NCBI GenBank assembly: GCA_045837725.1
Contig: JBEWZL010000236.1
Coordinates: 310,001-374,000, forward strand
Direction of reading: 5' to 3'
Length of the DNA stretch: 64,000 bases
From: Vermamoeba vermiformis
Taxonomy: Eukaryota > Tubulinea > Echinamoebida
Under the pieces are notes generated by a model, which was not told the origin of the DNA, searched no databases, and saw nothing but the letters and a program-made list of their open reading frames with translations. The position numbers and the translations under genes were made by a program. This document shows positions 49,924-61,929 of the stretch, piece after piece. Position 1 is the first letter of the stretch. Each line of letters opens with the position of its first letter.

Positions 49924-50203
49924 TAGCATGTAACACGTTGTGGTGTAGCATGAGCACGAAAGTGCCTGAGGCGGCTTTGACGCAAAAAACCTCGTGTGTA
50001 GGCACTGAGAGTTTGGGGATAGTCAGCTTGCTTCAGATTTATTCACATAATCACCTGCTAGGCTAACTGTTAGTAGCATGTAACACGTTGTGGTGTAGCA
50101 TGAGCACGAAAGTGCCTGAGGCAGCTTTGACGCAAAAAACCTCGTGTGTAGGCACTGAGAGTTTGGGGATAGTCAGTTTGCTTCAGATTTACTCAACAGA
50201 CGA
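49924..50203. repeat. Two-copy tandem repeat, 150-bp period, with strong predicted stems
   Basis: Copies start at 49924 and 50074. The first 123 bases of each (49924-50046 and 50074-50196) differ at about three positions; the remaining spacer is divergent. Each copy holds AGTGCCT...AGGCACT (7 bp) enclosing GAGG...CCTC (4 bp), and also GCAC-gaaa-GTGC, so a nested hairpin RNA or DNA structure is likely. They lie 39 bases after the stop codon of the USP-piggyBac gene and before the next gene. Confidence 0.85.
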
Positions 50204-50230
50204 TAGCCTGGGCTACTATTGAGCTTATTT

Positions 50231-51033
50231 ATGAGAAATGGGAGCAGCCATGTCCAAATTCTGGTACGTCTACCGTGTAGACTTCCAGTTGGTTAAGGAA
50301 TATTGTAAGTCAGTTTGAAAATTCGAAGAATCGGATCTCTGATTTAATTGCCCACAGAAAAAGCCCAAGAAGCGCAAAGTTCAAAAATCTAAATCAGAAG
50401 CAGATGTAGTGGCAGCGATATTAAATGACCCAAAAATGAAAGAAATGTTGCCGAACGGCGAAGAAGATTTTATCGTCTCGAAAACACTTGACGCGATTTA
50501 CTGCAACATCTGCGACACGAAGATCAATCTGGGCTATCCAGGTACGCTCACAGCTCTGGCGTAAGATAATAACAGACATTAATATTGATATTAGGCACGG
50601 TGACCAAGTTCCGTGATCACATCACCGGACAAAACAACGCGACGACTTCAAAGCACCGTAGGAATTTGGAGAAGCTGAAGAACAAAGAAAAGTAATTATA
50701 TCACCGGTCATAATAGTCCGCAAATTGGAGATATTAATGTGTTGTAGGGATGACCAATCAGAGGAAGGACGATCGAAAGGCAATTTGAAAGTTGTGCTGG
50801 AGAATGCACGAGCACGCATGAGCAATGAAAAGGGCCTGACAATGTGTTATTGTCTGCAGCCAGCAGCGAAGATGTACAACGAACAGTTTGATCGCGCGTA
50901 CTGGCGGTGTGCCACTGTGGGCTCGGATGGATTTCCCGTGTGCAACTTCAAAATGCTCGCAACGGACAATGAAATCGACAGTAGTTCGAGCGACAAGGCA
51001 GCGATTACTAGCCTATTGGATGGTACTGTGTAA
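50231..51033 (+). CDS. BED-like and GRF zinc-finger nuclear protein
   Basis: Proposed first exon 50231-50263 joins in phase to 50358. That second exon begins KKPKKRKVQKSK, a textbook basic nuclear-localisation signal. A BED/C2H2-like finger follows (YCNICDTKINLGYPG...FRDHITGQ...SKHRRNLEKL, C-x2-C...H...H). The C-terminal exon has a GRF-type finger: CYCLQPAAKMYN...AYWRCATVGSDGFPVCNF (C-x-C...C...C). BED fingers bind DNA and are frequent in genes derived from transposons; GRF fingers bind single-stranded DNA. The protein may thus be a DNA-binding factor. It sits directly downstream of the transposase fusion and its repeats, so origin as part of a mobile element should be considered. The start exon is less certain. 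Confidence 0.65.
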
Positions 51034-51097
51034 TATAAAAGTGATCAAAAACGAAATAAAAATGTAAAATAGTGTACAGAAAAATCAACTTAATGAT

Positions 51098-52693
51098 TTA
51101 TTTCTCTTTCTTTTCCTCTGAAGGTGAAGCACTAGCAGCACTAGTATTGGTATTGTTATTGTTAGCTGTGTTAGTATTAGTGTTATTATTGTTAGCTGCG
51201 TTAATGTTATTGCTATTGTTGGCCGCAGGGTTAGTCGCAGCAGGTTTGTTGGGCTGGTCCTTTCTGAAATCATTCAAGAAGCCACACGCACCGCAAATAA
51301 ATTCTGTTAATAGCAACGTGAGTTGGCACGTGCAATAAAAATATCATCGTGCACTTACGGATCGAGTCCATTTCTTCAATCGGTGCCAATCCGTTGTGTG
51401 CCTTGCACTTCTTGCAGATTAGAGCAAAGCTCTTGCTCGGCGAATCTCCGACGAAGAAATCGAGCAATTTGTCCATCAAACCGCGATCTAACATGTCCGT
51501 GTCAATGACGTGTCACAGTTAATTGTTCACCAATAACACCGTTGACACTTACCTTTGTCCTCTTCGGCGCTGCTACTGCTGATTTGATTCGGTGTGAACA
51601 CAGTGCCAACAGGTACTTTAGGGCCCGTGATTGGTGCTGGCACGTGAGGGCCTGGTGCGGGATTGACAGGTGCGGGTGAAGTGCCAGGGATTTGAGGACG
51701 AATCTGCGGCACTTGTGGCTGCTGAGGCTGAGGTTGTTGAGGCTGTTGCATGGGATTGACGGGCATGTGAGGCTGTGGTGTTTGAGAATTGGGACCCGGG
51801 CCTCGTGTCGGAGTGTTGGGTCCGGGACCAGGTCTGTAATAGCATTAGGACCGTTACATAATATAGATATTGTAGTACCTGGTGGGCGTGCCAAGATTGG
51901 GTGGAGGATTGGGCAACAAACTCTTTCTGCGGTCAAATCGGTTGATGACATTCTCCACATGCGAGAAGTTGATTTTCGCTTTGTACTCTTCCAGCTGATG
52001 ACGAAATTAGCTCAATATCGCTGCTATTATAATGACTACTAACCTTTTCTTCTTGCTTCTTTTGTAGCTCCTCTAACTTCAAAGCTAAAAATGTATTTTA
52101 GTACACGTCAACAGATCTGATCGAGCAGCAAAAAATTGAAAAATAAAGAGGCATTATACTTACTATCATTGGTGCTTCTATATGCGTAGTATTGATTGAT
52201 TACACGTTTAAATACATAGGCTCTAAATAAAAGAAAAAATTAATTAAAAAATCGAAAAAAAGCGCATAGTATATCAACGTAATTCGTGTGGTTAATATTT
52301 TTGCGTTGTTCCTCGTTAAATAAAAATTTTTGTATTGATGGATAAAAATTTTGGCGCACTTACAATAATAAGGCTAAAAACAAAGGAGAGGCCCAGAGAT
52401 AGTTCTCTAGTGGAGTAGTGACGTGTAAAAAGAACTTCCAATATACAAGATAGCTTATTTCGAATATTAGTGTCACTATAAGTAATCTGATCACGTTCGT
52501 CCTATGATTGACTTGATATTGCTTCAATCGAACTTGAATCTTCTGTATTTGTTGGTCTATTTGTTCGAGTACTTTTTCATAATTTTCTTCCTATTTAAAT
52601 CGTCTATTAGACATTGAAAGAAAGTTCGATCCAGATTGCAATCTTTATGCGTATTCCAAGTACCTTCTTGAATAAGGAGAATACGAATCCCAT
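51098..52693 (-). CDS. LNPK: Lunapark family ER-shaping protein
   Basis: Start at 52693: MGFVFSLFKK, with Gly2 suitable for N-myristoylation as in known Lunaparks. An N-terminal coiled coil (YEKVLEQIDQQIQKIQVRLK) precedes two hydrophobic segments (VIRLLIVTLIFEISYLVYW and LWASPLFLALLL), then RAYVFKRVINQYYAYR and a second coiled coil. A Pro/Gln-rich linker (about 51850-51560) leads to the Lunapark zinc ribbon: CKKCKAHNGLAPIEEM...FICGACGFLN, two CxxC pairs with the HNG signature. The protein ends in an Asn/Thr/Ala-rich low-complexity tail and EEKKEK. Lunapark localises to three-way junctions of the ER network and stabilises them. The gene is head to head with the next one, with 114 bp between start codons. 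Confidence 0.9.
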
Positions 52694-52807
52694 GGTGTGG
52701 TATTATAATATATTTAGACTTGTGCTGTGGTGCTGCAAGTCCTTGATCGGTGACGAAAATGAAATTTGGCGACGTCAGAGAAGTCAATCAAAGTTCAGCG
52801 CCTAATT

Positions 52808-53848
52808 ATGACACAACGATATACGAGGGAGCAGTTGTTCGAGAGGAGCAACGTGCTGGCAAATAAACGAGAAGAGGAGCGCGAGAAGGAAGAGATCGAA
52901 AGGAAAATCAAGAAGTTGAAAGACAATGAAGAAGATTTGTTAATTGCATTGAAAAAATTCGACGATGATATGGCTATGCAAATTAATCGTCAAAAGCGAG
53001 AAATTGAACGCGTTAAAGAACGGATTCAGGATTTAAAACAAGAGGTACGGTTTAAAAATCTACTATTTAATACAAAATAATTCTATCGCTACAAGATCAA
53101 TGTAATTATCCTGTTACATTGGGTTATTGTATAATAATGATTTTTTATGCAGCTCAATTTCAACCGCAGTATTGATACGCAAGTTAAATCGCATCAATCA
53201 GAACGAAAGAATTTTATCAGCGCTAAATACAGTCCAAACTATTATTATAGCGATAAGCGAGCTAAAAATACTTCGAGCGACGAGTCAAAAGATTATTTTG
53301 AGAAGCAACGCGAACGAAAAATTAAGACGGTAGAAGCGGAGTTAAAAGCACTAGAAGAACGATTGAATGAGACACAACGCGATTACGACAGCGATAGAAA
53401 ACGAAAATTAGAGGAATTGAAAGACCTGCAGCATCAGACACGCGTGCAGGCGAGTGAGATCCGACAAGAATATGAAGACAAGAAACGAGAACGGCGTCAA
53501 GCTGAGCGCGATGAACAAGATAAACAAAGGTAAGCTCTAGATCCAAGTACCAAAGAGATTTTTGGGAATAAATATCGTGATCGAGAGAATCTTTTGCTGA
53601 TTATTGCTTGAAATTTCAGGCGACACAAAGAAATCGAACGACAAGTGGATCGTGACGTGGAAGCTGAACGGACATCAGCCCTGCGTGCATCACTCAGCAC
53701 ACGAGGATCGAGCACTAAGACCTCATCATATTCGAGGACATTAGAGAAGACACAAGACGAGGACGAAGAAGACACAGCGAGTGCACGTGACAAGTACAAA
53801 ATTGATCGTGTGTTGCCGCCAATGAGGAGGAAGAAATATTATTACTAA
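52808..53848 (+). CDS. Highly charged coiled-coil protein, unknown function
   Basis: Exons 52808-53043, 53153-53529 and 53620-53848. Start MTQRYTREQLFERSNVLANK. Almost the whole protein is predicted coiled coil rich in Glu, Arg and Lys (EEEREKEEIERKIKKLKDNE, ERVKERIQDLKQE, KTVEAELKALEERLNETQRD), with a Ser/Thr/Glu-rich segment (TRGSSTKTSSYSRTLEKTQ) and a basic-aromatic end (MRRKKYYY). No catalytic domain. Such proteins are often cytoskeletal or centrosomal; nothing here proves that. It shares a short promoter region with Lunapark. Confidence 0.7.
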
Positions 53849-54007
53849 ATACGGCATTATAATGTAGTTTAATAGTACAGTACTTCTTGTAGAATAAAAT
53901 TGTGCTCTGTATTGGTTGAATCGCGAACTTATTTACATGATATTGAATATATGTACACTTGTTTGGTTTTCGTTGTTTTTCGCTATTATTTACAGGTTAT
54001 TGTTATT

Positions 54008-55518
54008 TCACCTAGCACTGCACGGCAAATGTCGGTCAACAAACTCGTCAAACTTTTGATGGAATTCTTCCGCGCCATACAGATCAAAACCTTGCAAATG
54101 CGACTCTGAAGGAATTTCCCACAGGTACTTCGGGTGCTCTAGATAAGGCCCGTTAATTTTGTTCTTAAAAGGCAAGGAGTTCGTATTGGACTTACGAGCT
54201 AATTTGTATAGATTCTTCGAGTGAATGCTTGGTACAGTAGGATCATGACTGCCAACGATGAATAAAATCGGCTTATTTACTTTATTAATAGTCTCTCGGG
54301 GAGGAGGTGTTCGTTTAAACATGCCTGGAGTGTTGATTAGATCTGATCCAAAGCGGAAGCTTTAAATAATGTGCTTACCTTCGATTCTCATCCTCGTGAT
54401 GCGCATGATTAAATTAGTCATCCAGCGAGGTGTCAAGAACGGCGTGACAAATGTTTGAATTTGACTCCACACGCCCTTGTCAAGGCTTTGTAATCCTGCC
54501 TGTGTTCCTTTCACCGCCCGTTCGATGTGATACATCCAGATATCTACGGATTAAACGGGTTAATATCTGTTTAAACAGAGGTTTGTATTTAATTTTATTT
54601 ACCTTCGGGGGCCGAAAATCCATTTTCTGCAATAACGAGATCGACATTTGTATGATTAACCCCAACAGCCGCTATTAATGAAAGTTAGAAATTACGAACG
54701 ATTAATTACTGTTAATAATAATGACGTACTTAAAACAGAAGCAGCTCCCATGGACATGCCGATCAGGATTACTTTCGAAGATCCTTTTTCAAATCGTGCG
54801 TAATGAACAGCTGACAGAACGTCTTCGTGCTCTCTAATGCCATAGCCAAATCCATAACCTAAGAGATACTATGAGTCAATACAAGTCGGATTGATGTGAG
54901 TGTCGTTTCGCGAAGTTAACTTGTGAACCAGATTCAATTTCGAAAATAAAGCTCGTCTGCAATCTCCGGGTTAAAATCTTACCAAACGAATCGCTAGTGC
55001 CTCCTACAGCCTCTCTGCAATCAAAAAGCAATACATTGTAGCCGCTGTTGTGCCACATCTGAGCGTGGCGTAAATATTCTCTTCTATTCATTCCAAGGCC
55101 GTGAACAGCGACAATCGTTCTCGAACAGTGATGGGAGCCTATTAATTAAAGTCAATATTATTTTCAAAATAAAGTATTGAAATTTCTTGCGTTATTAGTA
55201 AGCAACGGGGAAAAGAGGATGATCCGCTCCATATTTCGTCGCTAAATCATTATTTAGCTTTTAAAAAAATTTCTTACCGTCTTTGGGCCCTTCAATCCAC
55301 CAGCCTCTGAGTGTTTGAGTCTTGGGATCGTTTCCAAGCGAAGGAAACTCGATCTCTTCAAAACTTAAGTTAAAGTGGCCAGGGTGATTCAAATCGATAT
55401 ATTCTTGAAGTGGAGGGTGCAGAAACATGTTGCTTACAACGTATGAAACTATCATCGGTAAGATCGCACCCATAGAGCAGGCCGTAACGGCACAGATTGC
55501 AAACTTTTGCACTGGCAT
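54008..55518 (-). CDS. Alpha/beta hydrolase, membrane-anchored
   Basis: Start at 55518 (MPVQKFAICAVTACSMGAIL), with an N-terminal hydrophobic segment (ILPMIVSYVVSNMFLHPP) acting as anchor. Exons follow at about 55280, 55150-54985, 54860-54730, 54670-54605, 54540-54380 and 54325-54008. Visible alpha/beta hydrolase features: oxyanion region VAVHGLGMNRREYL, nucleophile elbow GMSMGA (Ser), acid FIVGSHDPTVP (Asp) and a catalytic His in SESHLQGFD. This matches serine hydrolases of the ABHD/BEM46 type, which act on lipids or esters. Substrate unknown. The segment RGWWIEGPKDGK before the core is common in BEM46-like proteins. Confidence 0.8.
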
Positions 55519-55871
55519 TTTGATTCCTTGTTGTTAACGTTATGCCAATCGTGGTTTTCTCTTGTTATTTACTATTAAAATGATATATCGCAGCATATTT
55601 TTTTTCTGGCCTAAAAGCTTAAAAAGTTCGAAATTTCCAAAGGCGTTGATCTGAATTTCAGGCATAGTTCGCTGACTTTGCAAATTTTTGCTGTCTTTTC
55701 ATGCCACATCGCGACTGAGCCCTGGTCTTTCCTGTCGATTCGAGGGGTATTATGAATTGACAAGCTTTTTCCGTTAATGCAAACAGATTTATTTTCAAAT
55801 GAATAACCAATGTTGCCGACACGAGGGGTGGCCGCAAATGAATGATTGTATAGCAGATTTAATCTATTCAT

Positions 55872-57745
55872 TACTTGGCTTTAGCATCTTTCTTTTTCTT
55901 AGGTGCTCCGAGCGCCATGACTTTTCCGTAGGCCACGGTGGAATCTGTAATTAACGCACGTTAGTTGTTGAGGGATGACTGTCATCAGTGCTCTTGACTT
56001 ACCTTGATTTCGCAACAAGACGCGACCCAGCTGTGGGGTGTTGGCAAAGGTCTCAATGCAGATCTGCTTCGCGATCTTGATGTGCGCGAAGATCACGCTG
56101 TGTTTCTTGACAATAGAGGGCACCTTCTCCAGCACAGCATCAGTTTTGGGGTCGATACGCGCCATGATGACTTCGAGGGTGCATTCAACAGTCGCAACAT
56201 TGCAGTGTAGCTTGGCGCGCAAATTGTTGGTCAACACGTCGCTCAGCACGAACAACTTGGCCACAAATTCATTGTGCACAGGCACGGGGCTGGAAATAGG
56301 GCAGAGTACTTGACCAGGATAGATCTGCTCTTCTGTCAACTGATTGGACTTGATCGTCACGCACACTTGGTCTCCTGCGACTGCACGCACTTTGTTCGCT
56401 GCGTCGGCTAGGATCTTGACAGCTTGAACGGGGACTTTGCCTGGCATGAGAACGAGATTGTCGTTCAGATTAAGAGTGCCAGTTTCTATCTTGCCCACGA
56501 CGTGCAGACCTTGTTCGCGATAACGGTCCATCACTGGTATGCGAAGTGGAGCATTCAGATCGCGTGTCACAGCAGGAAGAACATCTAGGACTTCAAAGAG
56601 CGAGGGACCATTGTACCACGAGCACACCTTGGAGTCAACACGATCCTTGATGTTGGCGCCGGTGAAGCCAGACACAGGGACGAAGTAGATGCTGGGATCG
56701 TTAAATCCAAGCAGCTTGAGCTTCGGACGCAAGGTCTGCTCAATGCCTCTGAAGCGCTCTTCTTTCCACTGCACCGTGACTTCATCCATCTTGTTCACGA
56801 CGACAACCAAGCGCTGCACGCCAAGAGCACGCGCGAGTGCCAAGTGTTGCTTCGTGGGTGAATTGGTTCCGTCCCAACCGTCTTCAAATTCACCGCGCCG
56901 AGCAGAGATGACGAGAATGCCGACATCAGCGAGCATCGCACCGAGCATCATGTTCGTGAGGTACGAGATGTGACCTGGCGTGTCAAGAATGGTGAATCTT
57001 CTGCTGGCAGTCATGAAGCGAGCGACACCAAGCTCCACGGTCTTGCCCTATGCACAACGATTAGTACTACCATTCGGAATAACCTGCCATTAATAAGGCT
57101 ATTACTTACCCTCTCACGCTCTTCTTTGTTTATGTCCATGATGTAAGCCCACAACCAGCTGTCCATTCCTTTCTCTGCAGCTTCCTTCGCGTACTTTTGG
57201 ATGTCACGCTCGGAGACCGCTCCAGACTGGAACAGAATATTTCCGCATATCGTAGATTTGCCCGCATCTATACGTGGAGATTAGTGCGAGTTCTCAGTGA
57301 ATTAAAGATCTAGAGCTTACCAACGTGACCAAAGAACGTCACATTTACGTGCTCACGCTTATCTTCTTCAGCGATAAGCGCCATCGTCTCTGCAATGACA
57401 GACTCTTCAGCGGAGTGTTCACCGCTGTCAGAGTCCTCAGTCTTGGGAAGAGGATCGGATGTAGGAGTATCTTCCCAAGACTCACGTCCAACCGAGAGTC
57501 AATCGAGTTGTCTTGCCGTTTCCTCGACACGCTCTTCTTGAGCGGACATTACTTGAGCATTAGTGCCCATCGGCTTTAAAAATTTAATTAATATTAATTT
57601 CTAACCGTGTTGTAAAGGGCAATATTGTTGCCGTGATATTTAATTTGTATTTTATTAAGTAATGAGCTCCAAGTTTAATTAGACTTACGATAGGCACAAA
57701 CTCGGGCGCATCGACCCGTAATTTCAATCGTTTGGTTTCCGACAT
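55872..57745 (-). CDS. Eukaryotic peptide chain release factor GTPase subunit eRF3
   Basis: Start at 57745: MSETKRLKLRVDAPEFVPI, whose LRVDAPEFVP resembles the PAM2 motif that binds poly(A)-binding protein in eRF3. A short acidic N-region follows, then the GTPase: NVTFFGHVDAGKST (G1), ERERGKTVELGVARF (switch I), FTILDTPGHISYL (G3), VVVNKMDEVTVQW (G4) and VSGFTGANIKDR. Domains 2 and 3 fit eRF3 (WYNGPSLFEVLDVLP, GKVPVQAVKIL, NEFVAKLFVLSD, IETFANTPQLGRVLLRNQG). Together with eRF1, eRF3 ends translation at stop codons. Divergences: G3 is DTPGH where eRF3 normally has DAPGH, and the N-terminal extension is short. The stop is at about 55872-55874, directly followed by ATG in TAATGA. Confidence 0.85.
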
Positions 57746-58685
57746 TGTTGTAACTTGTAAGTTGTTAGCTAGCTAGTAACCGGTTACTTCGTTTCAATTA
57801 ATAAAATAAAAAAAATTGTGGCTTTGTTGTCGCCGATCGTTTGGTTTTTTGTTTCTGATAAAGTTCTCAGCTGTGCAGAGACACACCAGGGTTTCTGTGC
57901 GTTTGTTATTCTGAGAGTCAGACGCCGCGAGACCTAGATCAGAGATCGTGTAGAGCTTAAGTTGGCAAGTAAACTTTCTACCGGTGGCTATCGTCAGATG
58001 CACAAGAAATTTTTTAATATGACCCTATTATATTTTAATATCAAATAGTTGTTTTAAATTGGTTTGGGACAACCTTTTGAAGGTCCCAAAAGGTTAGGTG
58101 TGGGAGGAAAAGAGCCCGAGTTTATTTCACGTAAATCATGACACGTTCTTATGAGATTTCATTAAACGGCTAGTTTTTTGGGCGGGAGCAATATTGTCAC
58201 TCGACCTATTCTCCCCCAAAACATCACCACAGAGGTTCCTGAGGTGTTTTTTGAGTAAATGAAACATATATTGTAATACACCGTTGTCGCCTGCGTTGGG
58301 CACTTCCACCAAAACAAGAACAGAATGAGCACGACACGATGTGGATGTTCTGCATCTGCCCGTGCCAACAGTCGCAATTTCGTGTAATTTACAACACAAT
58401 AGTATCGTATATATTGTAGTATGTGTAAGATAATTGATGCTTTGATACACTGAAATTATTTTTTGATCAAAATTCAAAAAAAATGGAAAAAAGACCGCCG
58501 ATATGTATGGTGGTCTTGAGTGACGATATATCGGCCTCCGACAATATACACCACACTGGTAGTAGTGTGAACGAGGACCATTCTCTATCAACGCATTATT
58601 CTGAGGGACCTCTTCTGAAGGCGACGTCATCCAAAACATTTATCTTTTGATTGGGTATTTTTGTGCCAAACTCAGCCACGATACA
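57746..58685. other. Divergent intergenic with perfect hairpin
   Basis: Between eRF3 (-) and the GT49-like gene (+). Near 58071-58095 a 9-bp perfect stem AACCTTTTG-7-CAAAAGGTT. A 167-codon minus-strand frame at 58136-58639 has no recognised features and I do not call it a gene. Confidence 0.5.
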
Positions 58686-61181
58686 ATGAAAGGTTGGCTT
58701 CATTTAGCGGTTGTCGCTGTTACGTTTTTCGTATTGGTGGTTCCGGCATTGAGCAGCACTGCTGGCTGGTTTCCCCACCACCAAGGATGGTACCCGAAGA
58801 TCGGCCCTTTCACTCCCATCGATACAAACAAGGTCGTAAAAAATTGGAAGCCTCAAAATCACGAGACGTGTGGTCAAGCAAATCCAGGCTGGAATGATTG
58901 GAAAGAAGGTAAAACCGAAAATTATTTCAATTTAAATAATAATTTAGAAAATTTGATCGTCGCGCTTTTACTTGATAGAAACTTAGTCCACTAATTATGC
59001 ACTGTTTTCTTAATTTTTATAACGCAGATAGCGATCCTTCAACTATTGTCATAGTCGCTAAAAAACCCGGCACCTCAGTGAACATTGATGTTAAATATAT
59101 TGACGAATCTTATGTTATGGACGAGGCTTTTAGAGGCTCTACTGGTGAGGTACGTGGTTGAATCGTTTTTGACATCCGATCGCCTCAACTTATCCTTGTG
59201 ATAGATGATGGTTGTTTTGCCATTTAAACCTATTCGCTGGGCATTATTTAGAGATATTAAAGGAGAAGCGTTGATTTGCCGGTTCAGAGGTATTAAATGT
59301 TACGCTCAGGTCAAGTTTGATTAATTTCTTTTTATCGCAGGCAGCCATCAATCTGACGCGGGTTACTCATCGGACTCGTGTGCGGGCCCGTGCAGAGACA
59401 TTACGTTTGATGTGCCGACCGAGATCGGTATCAATGCTTCATCAATCGTGTTTTCAAAGCTGCCGCGAAAGTTGGTCAAGCCGATCCATGAATTCTTTTT
59501 GACTGCTGAAGAGAAGCCCGTGAGTATAACAATATTATGGTAGACTCGAAGGAGTAGCTAATCGAGACTAGGTTGGTGATGATGTTACCATGACGACGAT
59601 GTGCACGATCGATCGTATGGTGCGCATCAAACAGATGGCCGAGCTCTATCGAGGACCCATTTCAGCTGCCATTTACATTCAATCCAACTACGAGAGCGAG
59701 GTCGCGGAGGTGTTGAGCAATTGGTTCACTTCTGATGCGATGAGGCGTCATGTCGACATTCATTTGGTCGTAGAAGACAATGTAAGCAGATATTTTATTC
59801 GCGTACTCGTGTATCATATTAATGCGTGGCTGTCAGATCCCTCTCATGCAAACAGGTGATCGGCCATTCCCTGTAAACATTTTGCGTAACATTGGAGTCA
59901 AGTAAGATTGTTGCACTTGTTAATAGGAGACACTGACCAACTGCTTTAGATTCGCTCGAACTACGAATGTGTTCTACGTCGAGGCCGATTTTGTTCCCAA
60001 TCGAATGATGCGTCACTCCAAATCGTTCTCGGAGATTAAGTAATAACATTCATTTAACCGAGTGACCTGTCTAACCATCTGCAGAAAACGACTTAAAGAA
60101 CAGCCTAAGGCGGTGTACATTGTGCCTGGTTTGATCACGTGGAACAAAGAAATCTCGCATCCAAATTACGATCTTGAGACTAAGTTCCCGAAGGACAAGG
60201 AAGAGTTGTGGAAGATTTACAACGAAGATCCTCGTGACGAGACTGGCATTCAGCCACTGAGCGTCAAGTTCGATTCTCACCGCGCATTCCCATACGCGCA
60301 ATGGTGCGTTTGAAACTCCCGAGAGGCGCAATTATTCTAACTTTCCACGCAGGAAAACTGCCACCGAAATCTTTGAAGTCTCGAATGGCCACGCTGGCGG
60401 CTTTGAGCCTTACTACATCTCAACTCGCGACTATCCATTGTATGTTGATTTGTGTTGTCTGTTCGTTGACATCGTTCTCACACGCTGCCCACAGGTTCGA
60501 AGAAGTATTCGTTGGCTGTGGTCAAGACAAGATCGTTCACTTCACCGAATTAATGCGCGCTGGTTACAGGTCAGTTGATTGTCTTTGGTGGTTGTTAACT
60601 AATGCGCGGATAGGGTTTATGGTGTGCCCGATTCGTTCATTGTTCACTTGGATTCGACCGGTATGGGTACCTCGTGGTGCAAGAGCACTTATTCGGTGAG
60701 TACTTACAGAGGATGGTGAGCTCAAAACTGACACGTAGCAGCGTTTTCCGAAATCCGAAGCGTTCAACCGCCGTTTGGACGACGATTACAATTCACACTT
60801 GTCGTACACCAGTCGCATTGCTTGGTGGGACGAGGGCGACTTGCGTGTCGCTGCTGCTGTCAAAAGTGACGATAAAAATGATGATAGCAAAGAGAAGGAG
60901 CTCTACGATAAGGTACACACGTGTCTCAATCGACAGAGGTAACTCATTTGTTTTAGACGTTGAAGCTGCAAGCGCAACTCGACACTGAGCAGTTCAAACG
61001 CAAGCGGATGGAAAAGGACCTTGAAGTTGCTGAAGAGAAGCTGAAGAAGGCCAAGGAAGAAGCCAGCTCTGCAACCACTAGAATGGTTGCTACATTAATT
61101 GTTTCTATTTTGATCATATCGGGCATGAGTCTTATCGGTTATATGCAATTTAAGAAACAAAAGAAGCACCATCCATTGTAA
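58686..61181 (+). CDS. GT49 (LARGE/B4GAT1-like) glycosyltransferase with C-terminal anchor
   Basis: Start at 58686 with a hydrophobic N-terminus (LHLAVVAVTFFVLVVPAL), a signal peptide or signal anchor. About 13 short exons. The glycosyltransferase blocks match GT49: GPISAAIYIQSNYESEVAEV, VDIHLVVEDN, FPVNILRNIGVK, a DxD-position motif VEADFVPNRMM (Asp replaces the usual DxD pair partly), and later FEEVFVGCGQDKIVHFTELM and GVPDSFIVHLD. GT49 enzymes add glucuronic acid or related sugars in the Golgi. Oddly, the C-terminus has a coiled coil (FKRKRMEKDLEVAEEKLKK), a second transmembrane helix (MVATLIVSILIISGMSLIGY) and a basic tail. Most family members are type II proteins without it. Sugar donor and acceptor unknown. 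Confidence 0.75.
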
Positions 61182-61415
61182 ATAATTAAATAAACTCACC
61201 CAAAGAAAATTGCTAGTTAGGGTTCATTAAAAACGAAAAATACGAATGAAACAAACCAAATGGCTATGCTATTACGGTTTTATTTTCAGCAAACAGTACT
61301 TTAACGATGTCGATATGAGCTCCTAGGAACAGTTGCGTTGTGGTGCTAAGCGCTGGCATAGTGCTGTTTAAGTTCGAACAAAAAACTATTTTTGTTTCAT
61401 GAAACGAATAATGCG
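61182..61415. other. Intergenic
   Basis: 3' flank of the glycosyltransferase gene (AAATAAACTCAC near 61189). No further features. Confidence 0.4.
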
Positions 61416-61806
61416 GTAAATCGGTCTTAACTTGCTTTGTACTGCTCTTGTTGACAATTGACAAGCAACAATGTGGTGGTCGCGATGTGTTCCAGCGGGT
61501 CAATTGTTGGTTGGTAAAACTGAAGCGAAAACGAAGCTCTTTGTGCTCCTATTCGCCGTTGGTTGGTGCTTAGCGATGCACAGCCGCAAATACCATCGAA
61601 TTCCGTGCAATTTGTTGTCGCAGATGCGTTAAGAAAAAGAACAAAGCGTTTTGATCTGGTTTGAGCTTGAGCTATTTTGGTTTCGGGTACGTTTTCAACG
61701 AAAAAACCCATTTTCGCCGAAACCGCTTTACTCACCGTTGAACAACTCGTAGTAGGCGTTGTAAGCTATCGTGGTAATGTACGTTGGTGATATAATAGCG
61801 TGCTTG
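61416..61806. repeat. Direct duplication, copy A (391 bp)
   Basis: Matches 63473-63863 at high identity, clear by eye over long runs, with few differences. Both copies hold the same minus-strand splice-like structure: coding-like IAYNAYYELFN before GTGAGT, and a following frame SKRFVLFLNAS then GAQRASFSLQFYQP. A gene fragment of unknown identity seems to be duplicated. Confidence 0.8.
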
Positions 61807-61929
61807 TATTTGGCTCTACTAAAACATTGTCTTTTGCAAGGATCAGTTTTATTACGGGATCTGCACTACTGTACACCGTTGCCATTTAAACAGTTTCGGC
61901 CAAGGTGTTATTAAAATATTTGATATATT

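Noticed and set aside
46366-50230. Terminal inverted repeats of a complete piggyBac element
   Set aside because: Compared both flanks by eye; only short chance matches. TTAA sites occur but no matched repeats.
55611-55871. 86-codon frame starting in TAATGA after the eRF3 stop
   Set aside because: Lies in the 3' flank with no recognisable feature; probably chance.
58136-58639. 167-codon minus-strand frame
   Set aside because: Low-complexity and Cys-rich without domain; no supporting splice or start signals.
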